A stretch of DNA of 33,340 nt from a virus. This document shows positions 8,359 through 15,267 of this stretch, piece after piece; position 1 is the first letter of the stretch, and each line of letters begins with the position of its first letter. The stretch spans positions 1 through 33,340 of the IMG/VR virus record IMGVR_UViG_3300042474_000331. The stretch is one strand, 5' to 3'. The notes under the pieces were generated by a model that saw only the letters and a program-made list of their open reading frames with translations, made no database searches and was not told the DNA's origin. Position numbers and translations under genes: made by a program.

Positions 8359-9569
8359 TATCCTTTTTGTCTTTGGTTATTGTGAGTAAATAATAAATCA
8401 AAAGTTAAATTTCTTAGCTTATCGTTATTCTTAGATACATAAGTTCCATTAGTTACTTTTACTGATGCGTAACCCTGAGCAGTTCCCAAATCTAATTTAA
8501 CATCGGGAGAAGAAAACAAATCTTTATACTTTAATAATTCTGCTCTAGTTACCCAATCGCTATTTAACTTTAATCCATTTTGAACGTTTACAATAGTTGG
8601 TTGTTCTACAGCTACCGAATAATCCAAAGTCATTACATTAGACACATTAGTCCAAGGTGAGCGTTTAAAAGTAGTACTTGTTTTTGTAGAGTTTAATTCC
8701 GAGACCTTGCTACAATGCAAAGTTTCATAAGCTCCTGTAGTTGATAAGTAGTGAAGTGTAAATACATCAAATCTTGGACTGCATTTTATTGTATATCTTT
8801 TAATTTTGAATGGTGCAGTTTCTGAATTTATCTCAGCCATTATATCGTAATATTCTACACCTACTAAGTAACTTGCATTAATCCCATCAATGCCCTTTTT
8901 ACCGACATCAATACATACCATATTAGTTCGATAAGTTCCTGTGCTTACACTATTTGTTATCGTATAAGTATTTAACACTGATCCCGCAGCATTATAAGTT
9001 CTTAAATAGATTTTAGGTAAATCAGTTTGTCCCTCAAGCATCATCCAATATAAAAAGTTACTTCTATTATTATACGTGTAGTCATCTGCTAAGTCCGATA
9101 ACAAAACAGGATAATTAAGATTAGGAGTTGTACTTAAATCCCAAGTATAATTTTTACTGTTGTATTGCGAAAATGTAAGCATTTCTAAACTACCATTCCA
9201 AACATTATAATCAATATCAGTTCCCGAATAAATAGTTCCTGGTAAAGTAGAGCCGTAAATCTCACCGATGTTAACTCGTATCTTACGAATACTTGTATTT
9301 TGTTGGAACCCATAAACATTAACAGGAATGTAATTAGTCATTAGTAGTTCACTAAACTTTGAAGCATCGAATTGAAGCTTGCCACTAGGATTAGGTAAGA
9401 ACTTCTCGGTTACACTATAACCACTTAATATGTCCGTTACTACTATGTAATATTTAAAGTTAGCTGAAGCTGTTTGTGAACTCGAAGCTACAAACCATTG
9501 ATTATTATAACAAGGTACATAACCGTAATATAATGCATCAGTTGGTTTACTAAGTATTGTTATCGCCAT
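8358..9569 (-). CDS. Tail tip or distal tail protein, putative (403 aa)
   Basis: This 403-residue protein is beta-strand-rich with many Tyr, Asn, Ser and Thr residues. It has no signal peptide, membrane helix or enzymatic motif. It lies directly upstream of the 968-residue tail protein and its stop overlaps the start of that gene by one base, so the two are probably made together and may assemble together. I recognise the general type from Bacteroidetes phage tail modules but cannot name a domain. A distal tail or baseplate role is inferred from the position. Confidence 0.55.
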   Translation of the reverse strand: MAITILSKPTDALYYGYVPCYNNQWFVASSSQTASANFKYYIVVTDILSGYSVTEKFLPNPSGKLQFDASKFSELLMTNYIPVNVYGFQQNTSIRKIRVNIGEIYGSTLPGTIYSGTDIDYNVWNGSLEMLTFSQYNSKNYTWDLSTTPNLNYPVLLSDLADDYTYNNRSNFLYWMMLEGQTDLPKIYLRTYNAAGSVLNTYTITNSVSTGTYRTNMVCIDVGKKGIDGINASYLVGVEYYDIMAEINSETAPFKIKRYTIKCSPRFDVFTLHYLSTTGAYETLHCSKVSELNSTKTSTTFKRSPWTNVSNVMTLDYSVAVEQPTIVNVQNGLKLNSDWVTRAELLKYKDLFSSPDVKLDLGTAQGYASVKVTNGTYVSKNNDKLRNLTFDLLFTHNNQRQKG

Positions 9570-9593
9570 ATCTATTTGTATTTATTATTATTT

Positions 9594-10190
9594 TTATGTC
9601 TCTTCATATCTATTAGTCTTAATTATTATCTCTATGTCTTTTTTCATAGCAGCTGCTATATCTTTAGTTAATTGTTGTTGCCTTCCATCTTCCATTACTT
9701 CGTTAAAAAAGTGAATGCCTTCATATCCTTTATTTTGTATTTTTCTTCGTACTAAATAATCCAATGATTTTAATGCTTCAGCAAAAGTTAATTTTTCTAA
9801 TACCTTTGTTTCACGATTAGTTTTATTTCTTCTATTTTGATTTTCAATTCTATCTTCTAAATTACTCTTTATAAAACTAGATAATATATTACGTTTCTTT
9901 ATCCATTTATCAATCTTTGCTTCTTTAAGAACCCCAGCTGGTTTACGACCAGTATCAACAGCTTCCCAATAATCATTTAATAAAACGTTTAACTTAATCC
10001 CATCAGATGAATCTACTATCCTATATTTAATTGAAGCACCCAAAGCACTTTCACCAGGGTTAGTAGAACCGCTATTATATTTACTTTGATACCTTGATGC
10101 TTTAGCCTGTAGTTTGTCCGATAAGCTTTTACGCAAATCAACTACTACCTTAGTTCCAAATGCTTCTAATATTTTTTCAACTTCATTCAT
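9594..10190 (-). CDS. Neck / tail completion protein, HK97 gp10-like
   Basis: This 198-residue basic protein has the pattern LLNDYWEAVDTGRKPAG (residues about 69-85), followed by I-x-K-W-I-x-x-R. This resembles the gp10-like minor tail or head-tail joining family (tyrosine-rich DYWxxVxxGRxP core). The C-terminal half is helical and charged. The start codon overlaps the end of the -1 frame of the upstream gene (ATGAATGA), which supports both calls. The exact virion position cannot be read from the sequence. Confidence 0.6.
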   Translation of the reverse strand: MNEVEKILEAFGTKVVVDLRKSLSDKLQAKASRYQSKYNSGSTNPGESALGASIKYRIVDSSDGIKLNVLLNDYWEAVDTGRKPAGVLKEAKIDKWIKKRNILSSFIKSNLEDRIENQNRRNKTNRETKVLEKLTFAEALKSLDYLVRRKIQNKGYEGIHFFNEVMEDGRQQQLTKDIAAAMKKDIEIIIKTNRYEET

Positions 10191-10931
10191 TTATACTTTG
10201 TGCAAATTGTTCACTCTCCGCTTTATGTTTCATGTATTGAATCCGATTTAAAAACCTTGCTATCGACCACTCCATTAGTTCATCTTCTTTAAAAGGATCG
10301 CCACCAGTAATTGAATCGATTATAAAGTACCAACCATATTCTCGCCTGAAGCTTTTAACTCCCTGTTCACTTCCTCCATGTGAATCGCTATCTCCTTCTG
10401 CACCTCCTCCAAAGAGTTCAACAAATCCGCTTTCAATTTTTCGGACCTGTTCGAGTAAAAAAAAAGTGTGCCATAGACATCACCCACCTTTCCATAATTA
10501 TAAATAACATCACTTATTTCTTCAACGTTATCGGAGTTAAATTTATACTTACTAAATACAGGACACTTAACATATATCAAAGCTAATATTTTATGCAAGT
10601 TATTAATGACATCGGTTTCATATTGCTTTAATGCAGTGTATTGATTTGTCTTAAAATCTTTTTCATCTTTACAAGCTTTGTATCTTGTCCCATCATGCCA
10701 AAACGTATTCTTTAACCTTGTGTTGGGTTTACTATTGATTAGTAGTAATACTTTACTCTTTACTTTTTCAAGTTCGTTAAAACTCATGTTTTCGTATTCC
10801 GATACCGAAATGTCAGTAAAGCTAGAAGCTATCTGAATAATTTTGTCAATGTTTTCTAAACTAGAAGTTCGAATGTTCTCGTATTCAATAAACTCCTTAA
10901 TAGTTAAATTGTTTACATTTGTTGGAATCAT
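10183..10931 (-). CDS. Tail chaperone-like protein, long form made by -1 frameshift (about 249 aa)
   Basis: Residues 1-158 are shared with the short form. At CTTTTTTTTTAC (T9 at 10465-10457) a -1 shift would continue as LLEQVRKIESGF and stay open for 91 residues to a TGA at 10185-10183. The extension has a Gly/Ser/His linker (VELFGGGAEGDSDSHGG) and then a well-formed domain (REYGWYFIIDSITGGDPFKE, MEWSIARFLNRIQYMKHKAE). It fills the 129-base gap before the next gene and ends 8 bases inside it. No ATG, GTG or TTG occurs in the -1 frame before its residue 62, so the extension has no start of its own. Siphophage tail assembly chaperones (lambda gpG/gpGT type) use this layout. An assembly indel in the T-run is the main alternative. 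Confidence 0.7.
10320..10931 (-). CDS. Tail chaperone-like protein, short form (203 aa)
   Basis: This is the zero-frame product, 203 residues, charged and mostly helical. After the slippery run (codons 156-158) it continues as YSNRSEKLKADLLNSLEEV, a coiled-coil-like tail, and ends GENMVGTL. The two alternative C-termini, one helical and one longer and mixed, are what a programmed frameshift gene produces. The gene follows TerL and precedes the gp10-like gene. This is not the usual chaperone position next to the tape measure, so the functional name is tentative. An ACGTTAT box lies six bases before the start. Confidence 0.7.
   Translation of the reverse strand: MIPTNVNNLTIKEFIEYENIRTSSLENIDKIIQIASSFTDISVSEYENMSFNELEKVKSKVLLLINSKPNTRLKNTFWHDGTRYKACKDEKDFKTNQYTALKQYETDVINNLHKILALIYVKCPVFSKYKFNSDNVEEISDVIYNYGKVGDVYGTLFFYSNRSEKLKADLLNSLEEVQKEIAIHMEEVNRELKASGENMVGTL
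10457..10466 (-). other. Slippery run C-T9-A for -1 frameshifting
   Basis: The minus strand reads ACA CTT TTT TTT TAC in the zero frame. Nine consecutive Ts let both P-site and A-site tRNAs re-pair after a one-base slip to TTA CTC. This run is the only link between the shared N-terminal part and the open -1 frame. It could also act by transcriptional slippage, since nine identical bases exceed the usual minimum for polymerase stuttering. Confidence 0.65.
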
Positions 10932-10937
10932 ATATAT

Positions 10938-10944
10938 ATAACGT
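10938..10944 (-). promoter_or_regulatory. ACGTTAT box, copy 1, before the frameshifted gene
   Basis: The minus strand reads TTTTAAACGTTATATATAT followed directly by ATG. It shares TTTAAACGTTAT with the boxes before the protease and scaffold genes, and keeps the exact six-base distance to the start codon. Confidence 0.5.
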
Positions 10945-10993
10945 TTAAAATTTTACTTTTGTTTTCCGAACCATTGGTTAGGATTTATATTAA

Positions 10994-12163
10994 TTATTCA
11001 AAGTCCATCCAGTCCGATAACGAACTTAACTTATTCATTGCCAAATATCTAATCGCATCAATAGCATGGTTATTGTCATCTACAGGATTTTGCATTTTAT
11101 TTCCATCACGATCTACATCCCAACAATAGTTCCTAAGTTCCTTAATTAAGTTAGTGCTATTCTCAGTTACCTTAAAATGAATTTCTTGCAATAAAGATAT
11201 TGAAGCACGTATACTATCAGGTCCTTTCTTAGCTGGACTTACTGAAAAACCTCTACGCCTTAAATCTTCAATAGACTTAGGTTCGGCACTATCAGCAATT
11301 ATATCTGAATATTCCGATACTCCGAGTTTAATTAGTTTGTCAATAATATCTGAGTTGGTTAGTTTAGTTTGATAAATCAATTCATCGAAGTAATATTGTT
11401 GGCCTGATTTATAACAAGCAACTAAAGCTGTAGGATCATTTGAATATCCCCAGTCTAAAGAATAAGCAATCAATTCAGCATCCTTAGGAATGGATGGAGC
11501 AATCGACCAATTCTCAAAGACCGTACCTTGTAACGTACCGATTTGCCCTAAGCCATAAACCTTATACCAGTTTTCCCAATATTTTGATGTTTTAGCTTTC
11601 TCTTTTGCTTTCTCAATTTCACGAACTATTGATTTATCAAGTGCTTCATTATCTAAGTAGGTAAGTATTACCATTTCGGAATCAACATCATTAATCAATT
11701 CTTTATCCACCCAAAATTCAGAAACAGGATTGTAATCTAAATAAATAAACTTTCGAGTTCGAATGGCTAATTGATAATAGGCCTCCCAAGTTATATTATT
11801 ACACTCGTTTACAAATAATACATCCCTCCGAGCACCCCTTAATTTGCTTTCACTATCCGCACTAAAGAACTCAATATAGCTACCATTTTGAAACGTATAA
11901 ATTAAACTTGACTTATTAAAACTTGCATCATTGTACAAACCGACTAAATCCATTATCTTTAAAAAGTCCCTTAAGGCCCCACGTTTTAAATGTGGAATGG
12001 TTTCAGCAACTATACTTATTTCGCTATTAGGTTCGTTGTAAGCGTGAGTAATTAGAAAGGGTATAATACTAAATGTCTTGGAAGCTGAAGTACCTCCACG
12101 AACAATTCTAACCCTTTTTTTGAGTTTAAATATCTTCCGCTGAGCTGTCGTCTTTATCAACAT
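10994..12163 (-). CDS. terL: Terminase large subunit
   Basis: This 389-residue packaging motor has both domains. The N-terminal ATPase has a Walker A-like GGTSASKT (residues 23-30), a Walker B DVLFVNE (114-120) and a YLDYNP coupling segment (141-146). The C-terminal RNase H-fold nuclease has acidic residues in SLDWGYSNDPTA (D237), IIADSAEP (D291) and DDNNHAIDAIRY (D362/D363, D369). This resembles the SPP1 / phage terminase_3 type, which is compatible with headful packaging, though the sequence does not prove it. It overlaps TerS by 38 bases. The start ATG is the first possible one and keeps the basic N-terminus before Walker A. Confidence 0.95.
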   Translation of the reverse strand: MLIKTTAQRKIFKLKKRVRIVRGGTSASKTFSIIPFLITHAYNEPNSEISIVAETIPHLKRGALRDFLKIMDLVGLYNDASFNKSSLIYTFQNGSYIEFFSADSESKLRGARRDVLFVNECNNITWEAYYQLAIRTRKFIYLDYNPVSEFWVDKELINDVDSEMVILTYLDNEALDKSIVREIEKAKEKAKTSKYWENWYKVYGLGQIGTLQGTVFENWSIAPSIPKDAELIAYSLDWGYSNDPTALVACYKSGQQYYFDELIYQTKLTNSDIIDKLIKLGVSEYSDIIADSAEPKSIEDLRRRGFSVSPAKKGPDSIRASISLLQEIHFKVTENSTNLIKELRNYCWDVDRDGNKMQNPVDDNNHAIDAIRYLAMNKLSSLSDWMDFE

Positions 12164-12482
12164 TCAAATCGATTCCAGGGAATATAGGATATTCAGTTAT
12201 TGTTTGATTTACTGTTTGAGCTGGTGAGCCATAACCACTATCCATTAAAGCATTGTAAGCGTTTACATTACCATCCCTTGCTCTTTTGATAATTGCCAAA
12301 GTAATTAAATCTTCTTGTGTTAAAAATTCATCTTGCCCTGTTAAAGGATTCTTTAAGTTTTGATTTACCTCTAACCATTTCTTAACTATTGTAGCTCGGT
12401 TTTTACTTCCCTTTGGTCTGCCATTTGGATTACCACTTTCGCCTTGTTGCCATTGTGGTTTTAAATTATCTTCTTTATTCAT
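12126..12482 (-). CDS. Terminase small subunit, putative (DUF5681-like)
   Basis: This 118-residue protein starts with a Gly/Asn/Pro-rich segment, GESGNPNGRPKGSKNR (residues 14-29), the hallmark of DUF5681-type proteins found next to phage terminases. A helical domain follows (about 30-95). The C-terminus is acidic (VDKDDSSAEDI). The 38-base overlap with TerL, in another frame, supports a terminase pair. DNA recognition at the packaging site is the known role of such subunits. No individual DNA-contacting residues can be named here. Confidence 0.75.
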   Translation of the reverse strand: MNKEDNLKPQWQQGESGNPNGRPKGSKNRATIVKKWLEVNQNLKNPLTGQDEFLTQEDLITLAIIKRARDGNVNAYNALMDSGYGSPAQTVNQTITEYPIFPGIDLNVDKDDSSAEDI

Positions 12483-12500
12483 TCGGTGTAGTTTCGGTGA

Positions 12501-13661
12501 TTACTTTAATTCAATTCCATTTCTTTTAATTTTAATCGTTGGGTCTAACTTCTTCATTCGGTCAATTATTACTTGACAATATTTCGGGTCTAATTCCATT
12601 CCATAACATTTACGTTTTAGTTGATGCGAAGCTACCATTGTTGAACCACTGCCTAAAAATACATCTAAAATTATATCACCTTGCTTTGATGAATTTTCTA
12701 ATGGTTTAGAACATAATGGTATTGGTTTCATTGTAGGATGTTCTTCGGAACGAGATGGTCTATCTATATCCCATACTGTTGTTTGTTTTCTATCTCCGTG
12801 CCAAGTATGTGATGCACCATCTAACCAACCATAAATACAAGGTTCGTGTTTCCAATGATAATCCGACCTTCCAAATGTTGAATTATTTTTATTCCAAACT
12901 ATGTATGATTTAAATAAAAATCCTGCATTTAAAAATTGTTGAATAAAGTTATGTGTTTCAGTAGATGCGTGCCATACATAAATTGCACCTCCCTTTTTTA
13001 ATGCAGTTGATATTGTTGTATAAACATCATATAAAAATTGTGGAAAATCATCTAATTTATCATTAGCTATTTTTTCTCTTTTTTTACTTCCACCTTCATA
13101 GTTTATATTATATGGAGGGTCTGTATGACACATATCTGCTAAATTTCCATTCATTAACTTTGCCACTTGGTCGCTATCTGTACTATCTCCACAAAGTAAA
13201 CGGTGTTCACCTATCTCAAACAAGTCGCCTAAAACAATATCGGTTTCAATTCCACCTTCAGGAACGTTAAAGTCATCTTCTTCAGCTTCTAATATTGTGG
13301 GTTCGAATCCAGGTATTTCTAATCCCCAGTCCGATAACAATTCGCTATCCCAATTATTTGCCAACTCATCCCAATCCCAACTTCCTGTATTAGCATTTAA
13401 TCTTATGTTTAATTCTTTTTCATCCGCTTCGTTTAAATCAACTATTACACATTCAATTTCTTTATAACCTAACTTTTTTAATTCTCTTATCCTAAAATGT
13501 CCGCCAACTATAAATCCTGTTTGTTTATTAAAGATAATAGGTTCGACAACTCCAAACTTTTCAAGTGAGCTTTTTAATTGCTTTTCCTGTTCGGCATTAC
13601 TTTGTCTTGGATTATATGGAGCTGGCTTTAAATCGCTTAGCTTTTTTAATTCTATTTTCAT
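12501..13661 (-). CDS. ParB-domain DNA methyltransferase fusion (N6-adenine / N4-cytosine, beta class)
   Basis: Residues 1-120 form a ParB/Srx-like domain: PAPYNPRQ, then GFIVGGHFRIRELKKLGY (about 49-66) with the GGHxRxRE core. Residues about 140-375 are an adenine or cytosine-N4 methyltransferase in beta order, with catalytic DPPYNINY (181-188) before the AdoMet-binding DVFLGSGST (333-341). DPPY favours N6-adenine over N4-cytosine. Such fusions are common beside phage terminases. They probably protect phage DNA from restriction or mark it for packaging, which is inference. No cognate restriction gene is visible. The start overlaps the stop of a 39-residue gene (ATGA). Confidence 0.9.
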   Translation of the reverse strand: MKIELKKLSDLKPAPYNPRQSNAEQEKQLKSSLEKFGVVEPIIFNKQTGFIVGGHFRIRELKKLGYKEIECVIVDLNEADEKELNIRLNANTGSWDWDELANNWDSELLSDWGLEIPGFEPTILEAEEDDFNVPEGGIETDIVLGDLFEIGEHRLLCGDSTDSDQVAKLMNGNLADMCHTDPPYNINYEGGSKKREKIANDKLDDFPQFLYDVYTTISTALKKGGAIYVWHASTETHNFIQQFLNAGFLFKSYIVWNKNNSTFGRSDYHWKHEPCIYGWLDGASHTWHGDRKQTTVWDIDRPSRSEEHPTMKPIPLCSKPLENSSKQGDIILDVFLGSGSTMVASHQLKRKCYGMELDPKYCQVIIDRMKKLDPTIKIKRNGIELK

Positions 13662-13777
13662 CCTTGTCCTTTGTTTGGTTTAGTTTTACGATCTCTTTTA
13701 CAAATTGATTTCTTTGCTTTACCAACCTTTCGTTTACCGAATGTTTTTTTGATTGTTAGTTCTTTAGTCTTTGCCAT
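13658..13777 (-). CDS. Tiny basic protein (39 aa)
   Basis: The ATG at 13777 opens a 39-residue frame starting MAKTKELTIKKTFGKRK and ending KTKPNKGQG. About a third of the residues are Lys or Arg and there is one cysteine. The stop overlaps the methyltransferase start by four bases (ATGA). The ATG immediately follows the TAA of an upstream 31-codon frame. Tight coupling on both sides supports real translation. A nucleic-acid-binding role is plausible from the charge alone. The family is not recognised. Confidence 0.6.
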   Translation of the reverse strand: MAKTKELTIKKTFGKRKVGKAKKSICKRDRKTKPNKGQG

Positions 13778-13873
13778 TTAATTCAGTATAATATAGAATG
13801 TTCCGATAAGTGAACTTGTATAGCAGTCAAATGTTGGAGGTAAAGTTGTGTAAGTAATATAGTTATATTTCAT
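13778..13873 (-). CDS. Possible micro-ORF (31 aa)
   Basis: The frame from ATG 13873 to TAA 13778 encodes 31 residues beginning MKYNYITYTTLPPTFDCYT, hydrophobic and aromatic. It starts inside the last codons of the 80-residue gene and ends directly against the next ATG, so it fills the gap exactly. That packing is the only evidence. It may be a leader or chance. Confidence 0.4.
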   Translation of the reverse strand: MKYNYITYTTLPPTFDCYTSSLIGTFYIILN

Positions 13874-14105
13874 TTTTTTTCTTTTTAACTTCTTCTTTAG
13901 TTAGCCCGATGGCCCAACGTAACATATCTAATAAACATTCCTTGCAGTTTGATAGTCCGATAGCTTGTTGTGGGAACTCCTCGTTGTAAACTTCAATAAC
14001 TGGTTGTAATACATCCATTGAGTTTTGTAAGTGTTCGTTGTTAGCTACCCACATTCTAAATAGTTCAACGTTTTCTTTAATGTGATTTAAGTTTTCTACT
14101 TTCAT
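13863..14105 (-). CDS. Hypothetical protein, 80 aa
   Basis: This 80-residue, mainly helical, acidic protein has a CKECLLDMLRWA segment (residues about 55-66) and a lysine-rich C-terminus (KKKKNEI). The CxxC pair is isolated, so a zinc site would need a partner chain. The start overlaps the stop of the sigma-like gene by four bases (ATGA), placing it second in the leftward operon. I do not recognise the family with confidence. Its position with a sigma-like gene suggests a regulatory or host-takeover role, but this is inference only. Confidence 0.65.
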   Translation of the reverse strand: MKVENLNHIKENVELFRMWVANNEHLQNSMDVLQPVIEVYNEEFPQQAIGLSNCKECLLDMLRWAIGLTKEEVKKKKNEI

Positions 14106-14626
14106 TTTAATTGGTTTTTAAGTTTAACTCTTGCATTCTCGTAAGCTTTCTTTAAGCTGCTACGATTTATTTTAGTTCGTTGCTCCATCCTGTAAAGCGG
14201 TTCTATTTGAGCCATTACAAATACTTCAATATCGTGATCCTGGTTTAGTAACCCATCAAATATACAATTTTTTATTCGTTCGATATTAATTTCATCAATA
14301 GGTAATAGTTCCATTGGTTCCTCAGCAAAGTCCCTTATTTCGTAATTAGACATTTCGTGAAGGCTTGATGTATTCCCGTCAATATGCTGGAGTGTTCGTG
14401 TGCGGTTTCTGAATAAGTCTCTTAATCGATATAGTCCGAGAATATAAAGTTTACCATCTTTATTATATTTATCTATACATTCAGGTTTCTCAGCTAATAA
14501 CTTAAAGTAAAGTTCGTGGAGCATATCTTCGGCTAAGTACCGGCCATTATAATACTTTTTACATATTCGTTTGTAGTACGAATAATAGTCCGCGAAGTGT
14601 TTATCGATTGTTGTTTTGATTGACAA
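14102..14626 (-). CDS. Sigma-70-like transcription factor, putative late regulator
   Basis: This 174-residue protein resembles a small sigma factor. Residues about 15-50 match region 2 (YKRICKKYYNGRYLAEDMLHELYFKLL, broken here into helices around AEDMLHELYF). Residues about 145-174 (TKINRSSLKKAYENARVKLK) resemble a region 4 helix-turn-helix. It is the first gene of the whole leftward unit, so control of late transcription is a natural inference. The only in-frame start before region 2 is TTG at 14626; the next methionine is residue 35. That TTG lies inside a -7 promoter match, so the start is uncertain. The region 2 match is moderate. Confidence 0.65.
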   Translation of the reverse strand: MSIKTTIDKHFADYYSYYKRICKKYYNGRYLAEDMLHELYFKLLAEKPECIDKYNKDGKLYILGLYRLRDLFRNRTRTLQHIDGNTSSLHEMSNYEIRDFAEEPMELLPIDEINIERIKNCIFDGLLNQDHDIEVFVMAQIEPLYRMEQRTKINRSSLKKAYENARVKLKNQLK

Positions 14627-14655
14627 ATGTAATTATATTAAATTTATTTTGCAAC
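14624..14655 (-). promoter_or_regulatory. Leftward promoter of the late unit
   Basis: On the minus strand GTTG (14655-14652) is followed after 20 bases by TACATTTG (14631-14624). This is a full match to TAnnTTTG and a near match to the -33 TTTG. The start site would be near 14615-14620, inside the present sigma-like frame. The -33 elements of the two divergent promoters are back to back. Confidence 0.6.
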
Positions 14656-14679
14656 TTATCATTTTATTTTGTAAATTTG
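14648..14679 (+). promoter_or_regulatory. Rightward promoter of the HTH gene
   Basis: TTTG (14648-14651), a 20-base spacer and TAAATTTG (14672-14679) match the Bacteroidetes consensus completely. The ATG begins at 14684, about where transcription should start, so the mRNA is probably leaderless or nearly so. Two TTGCAA palindromes (14649-14654 and 14677-14682) overlap the -33 and -7 elements and are candidate operators. Confidence 0.75.
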
Positions 14680-14683
14680 CAAT

Positions 14684-14893
14684 ATGAAAGATTTATTATC
14701 AGTTAGCGAGTTCGCAACCTTACATTCAGTAAGCCACCAAGCCATTTACTATAAAATTAAAACTAATCAAATTAAATATATTATGATTGGAAAAACAAAA
14801 TTTATAGACAAAGGATCTAAATATAAGCGTAGACAAAAAAATAATTGCACTGACAACCAACAAGTTAAGAATAAAATTAAAAATAAATGTTAA
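14684..14893 (+). CDS. Small helix-turn-helix protein, excisionase/MerR-like (69 aa)
   Basis: Residues about 3-40 (LLSVSEFATLHSVSHQAIYY, then KIKTNQIKYIMIGKTKFID) have the pattern of the winged HTH_17 / excisionase-type domain: first helix with SVSEFA, turn, recognition helix SHQAIYYKI, then a beta wing. The C-terminal 25 residues are Lys/Asn-rich and probably disordered. It is the first rightward gene, facing the sigma-like gene across a shared control region. A repressor or switch protein acting on these divergent promoters is likely but inferred. No integrase is visible, so an excisionase role is unlikely. Confidence 0.7.
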   Translation: MKDLLSVSEFATLHSVSHQAIYYKIKTNQIKYIMIGKTKFIDKGSKYKRRQKNNCTDNQQVKNKIKNKC

Positions 14894-14908
14894 AACCGAT
14901 AATATTAT

Positions 14909-14940
14909 TTTGCACATATTAAAAATAATGTTTATTTTTA
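14909..14940 (+). promoter_or_regulatory. Early promoter before the tiny-gene cluster
   Basis: TTTG (14909-14912), a 20-base spacer and TATTTTTA (14933-14940) match the consensus in all but the last base of the -7 box. The start site would be near 14945-14948, 25-30 bases before the ATG at 14974. It probably drives the main early operon. Confidence 0.6.
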
Positions 14941-14973
14941 CAGAATATTAATAACTTAAAACAAAAAGAAATC

Positions 14974-15132
14974 ATGAAAAAATTTAAAATTGAATTCCTT
15001 GATAGCGATAAATGTATTGCTTTCACAAAATTTACTAAATGGGAAACCATAGCCGATTGCAGACTATATGCTTATGTAGTTATGATGAACAAAGTTAAAA
15101 CTATTCAAACCTTTAATATTACTGCTGTATGA
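14974..15132 (+). CDS. Hypothetical protein, 52 aa
   Basis: The frame encodes 52 residues beginning MKKFKIEFLDSDKCIAFTKF and ending TFNITAV. It contains W24 and two cysteines. The leader ends AAAAAGAAATC-ATG, an A-rich start context repeated before other genes of this operon. The stop overlaps the next start by four bases (ATGA). No family is recognised. It is the first gene after the candidate early promoter, a position often occupied by host-takeover or anti-defence proteins. Confidence 0.65.
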   Translation: MKKFKIEFLDSDKCIAFTKFTKWETIADCRLYAYVVMMNKVKTIQTFNITAV

Positions 15133-15248
15133 ATATAGATATTAGAGCATCAAACGTTGTATATATTACAATAGGCGAATACACTTACTATATTGATGAT
15201 AGCACTGGAGAACAAATAATTGAAGTTTACCCAACTCACGACTTTTAA
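15129..15248 (+). CDS. Hypothetical protein, 39 aa
   Basis: The frame encodes 39 residues beginning MNIDIRASNVVYITIGEYTY, with Tyr and Ile in strands and an acidic C-terminal part (DDSTGEQIIEVYPTHDF). It overlaps the upstream gene by four bases (ATGA). A small beta-hairpin protein is likely. The family is not recognised. Confidence 0.6.
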   Translation: MNIDIRASNVVYITIGEYTYYIDDSTGEQIIEVYPTHDF

Positions 15249-15267
15249 CCCCTAAAAAAAACAAATC

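Noticed and set aside
10969-10979. AACCATTGGTT inverted repeat before the frameshifted gene
   Set aside because: The arms are separated by one base, so it cannot form a hairpin. As a protein site it is unsupported by a second copy.
14726-14917. Leftward open frame of 63 codons opposite the HTH gene
   Set aside because: It is a hydrophobic complement of a Lys/Asn-rich tail and conflicts with a gene that has a consensus promoter.
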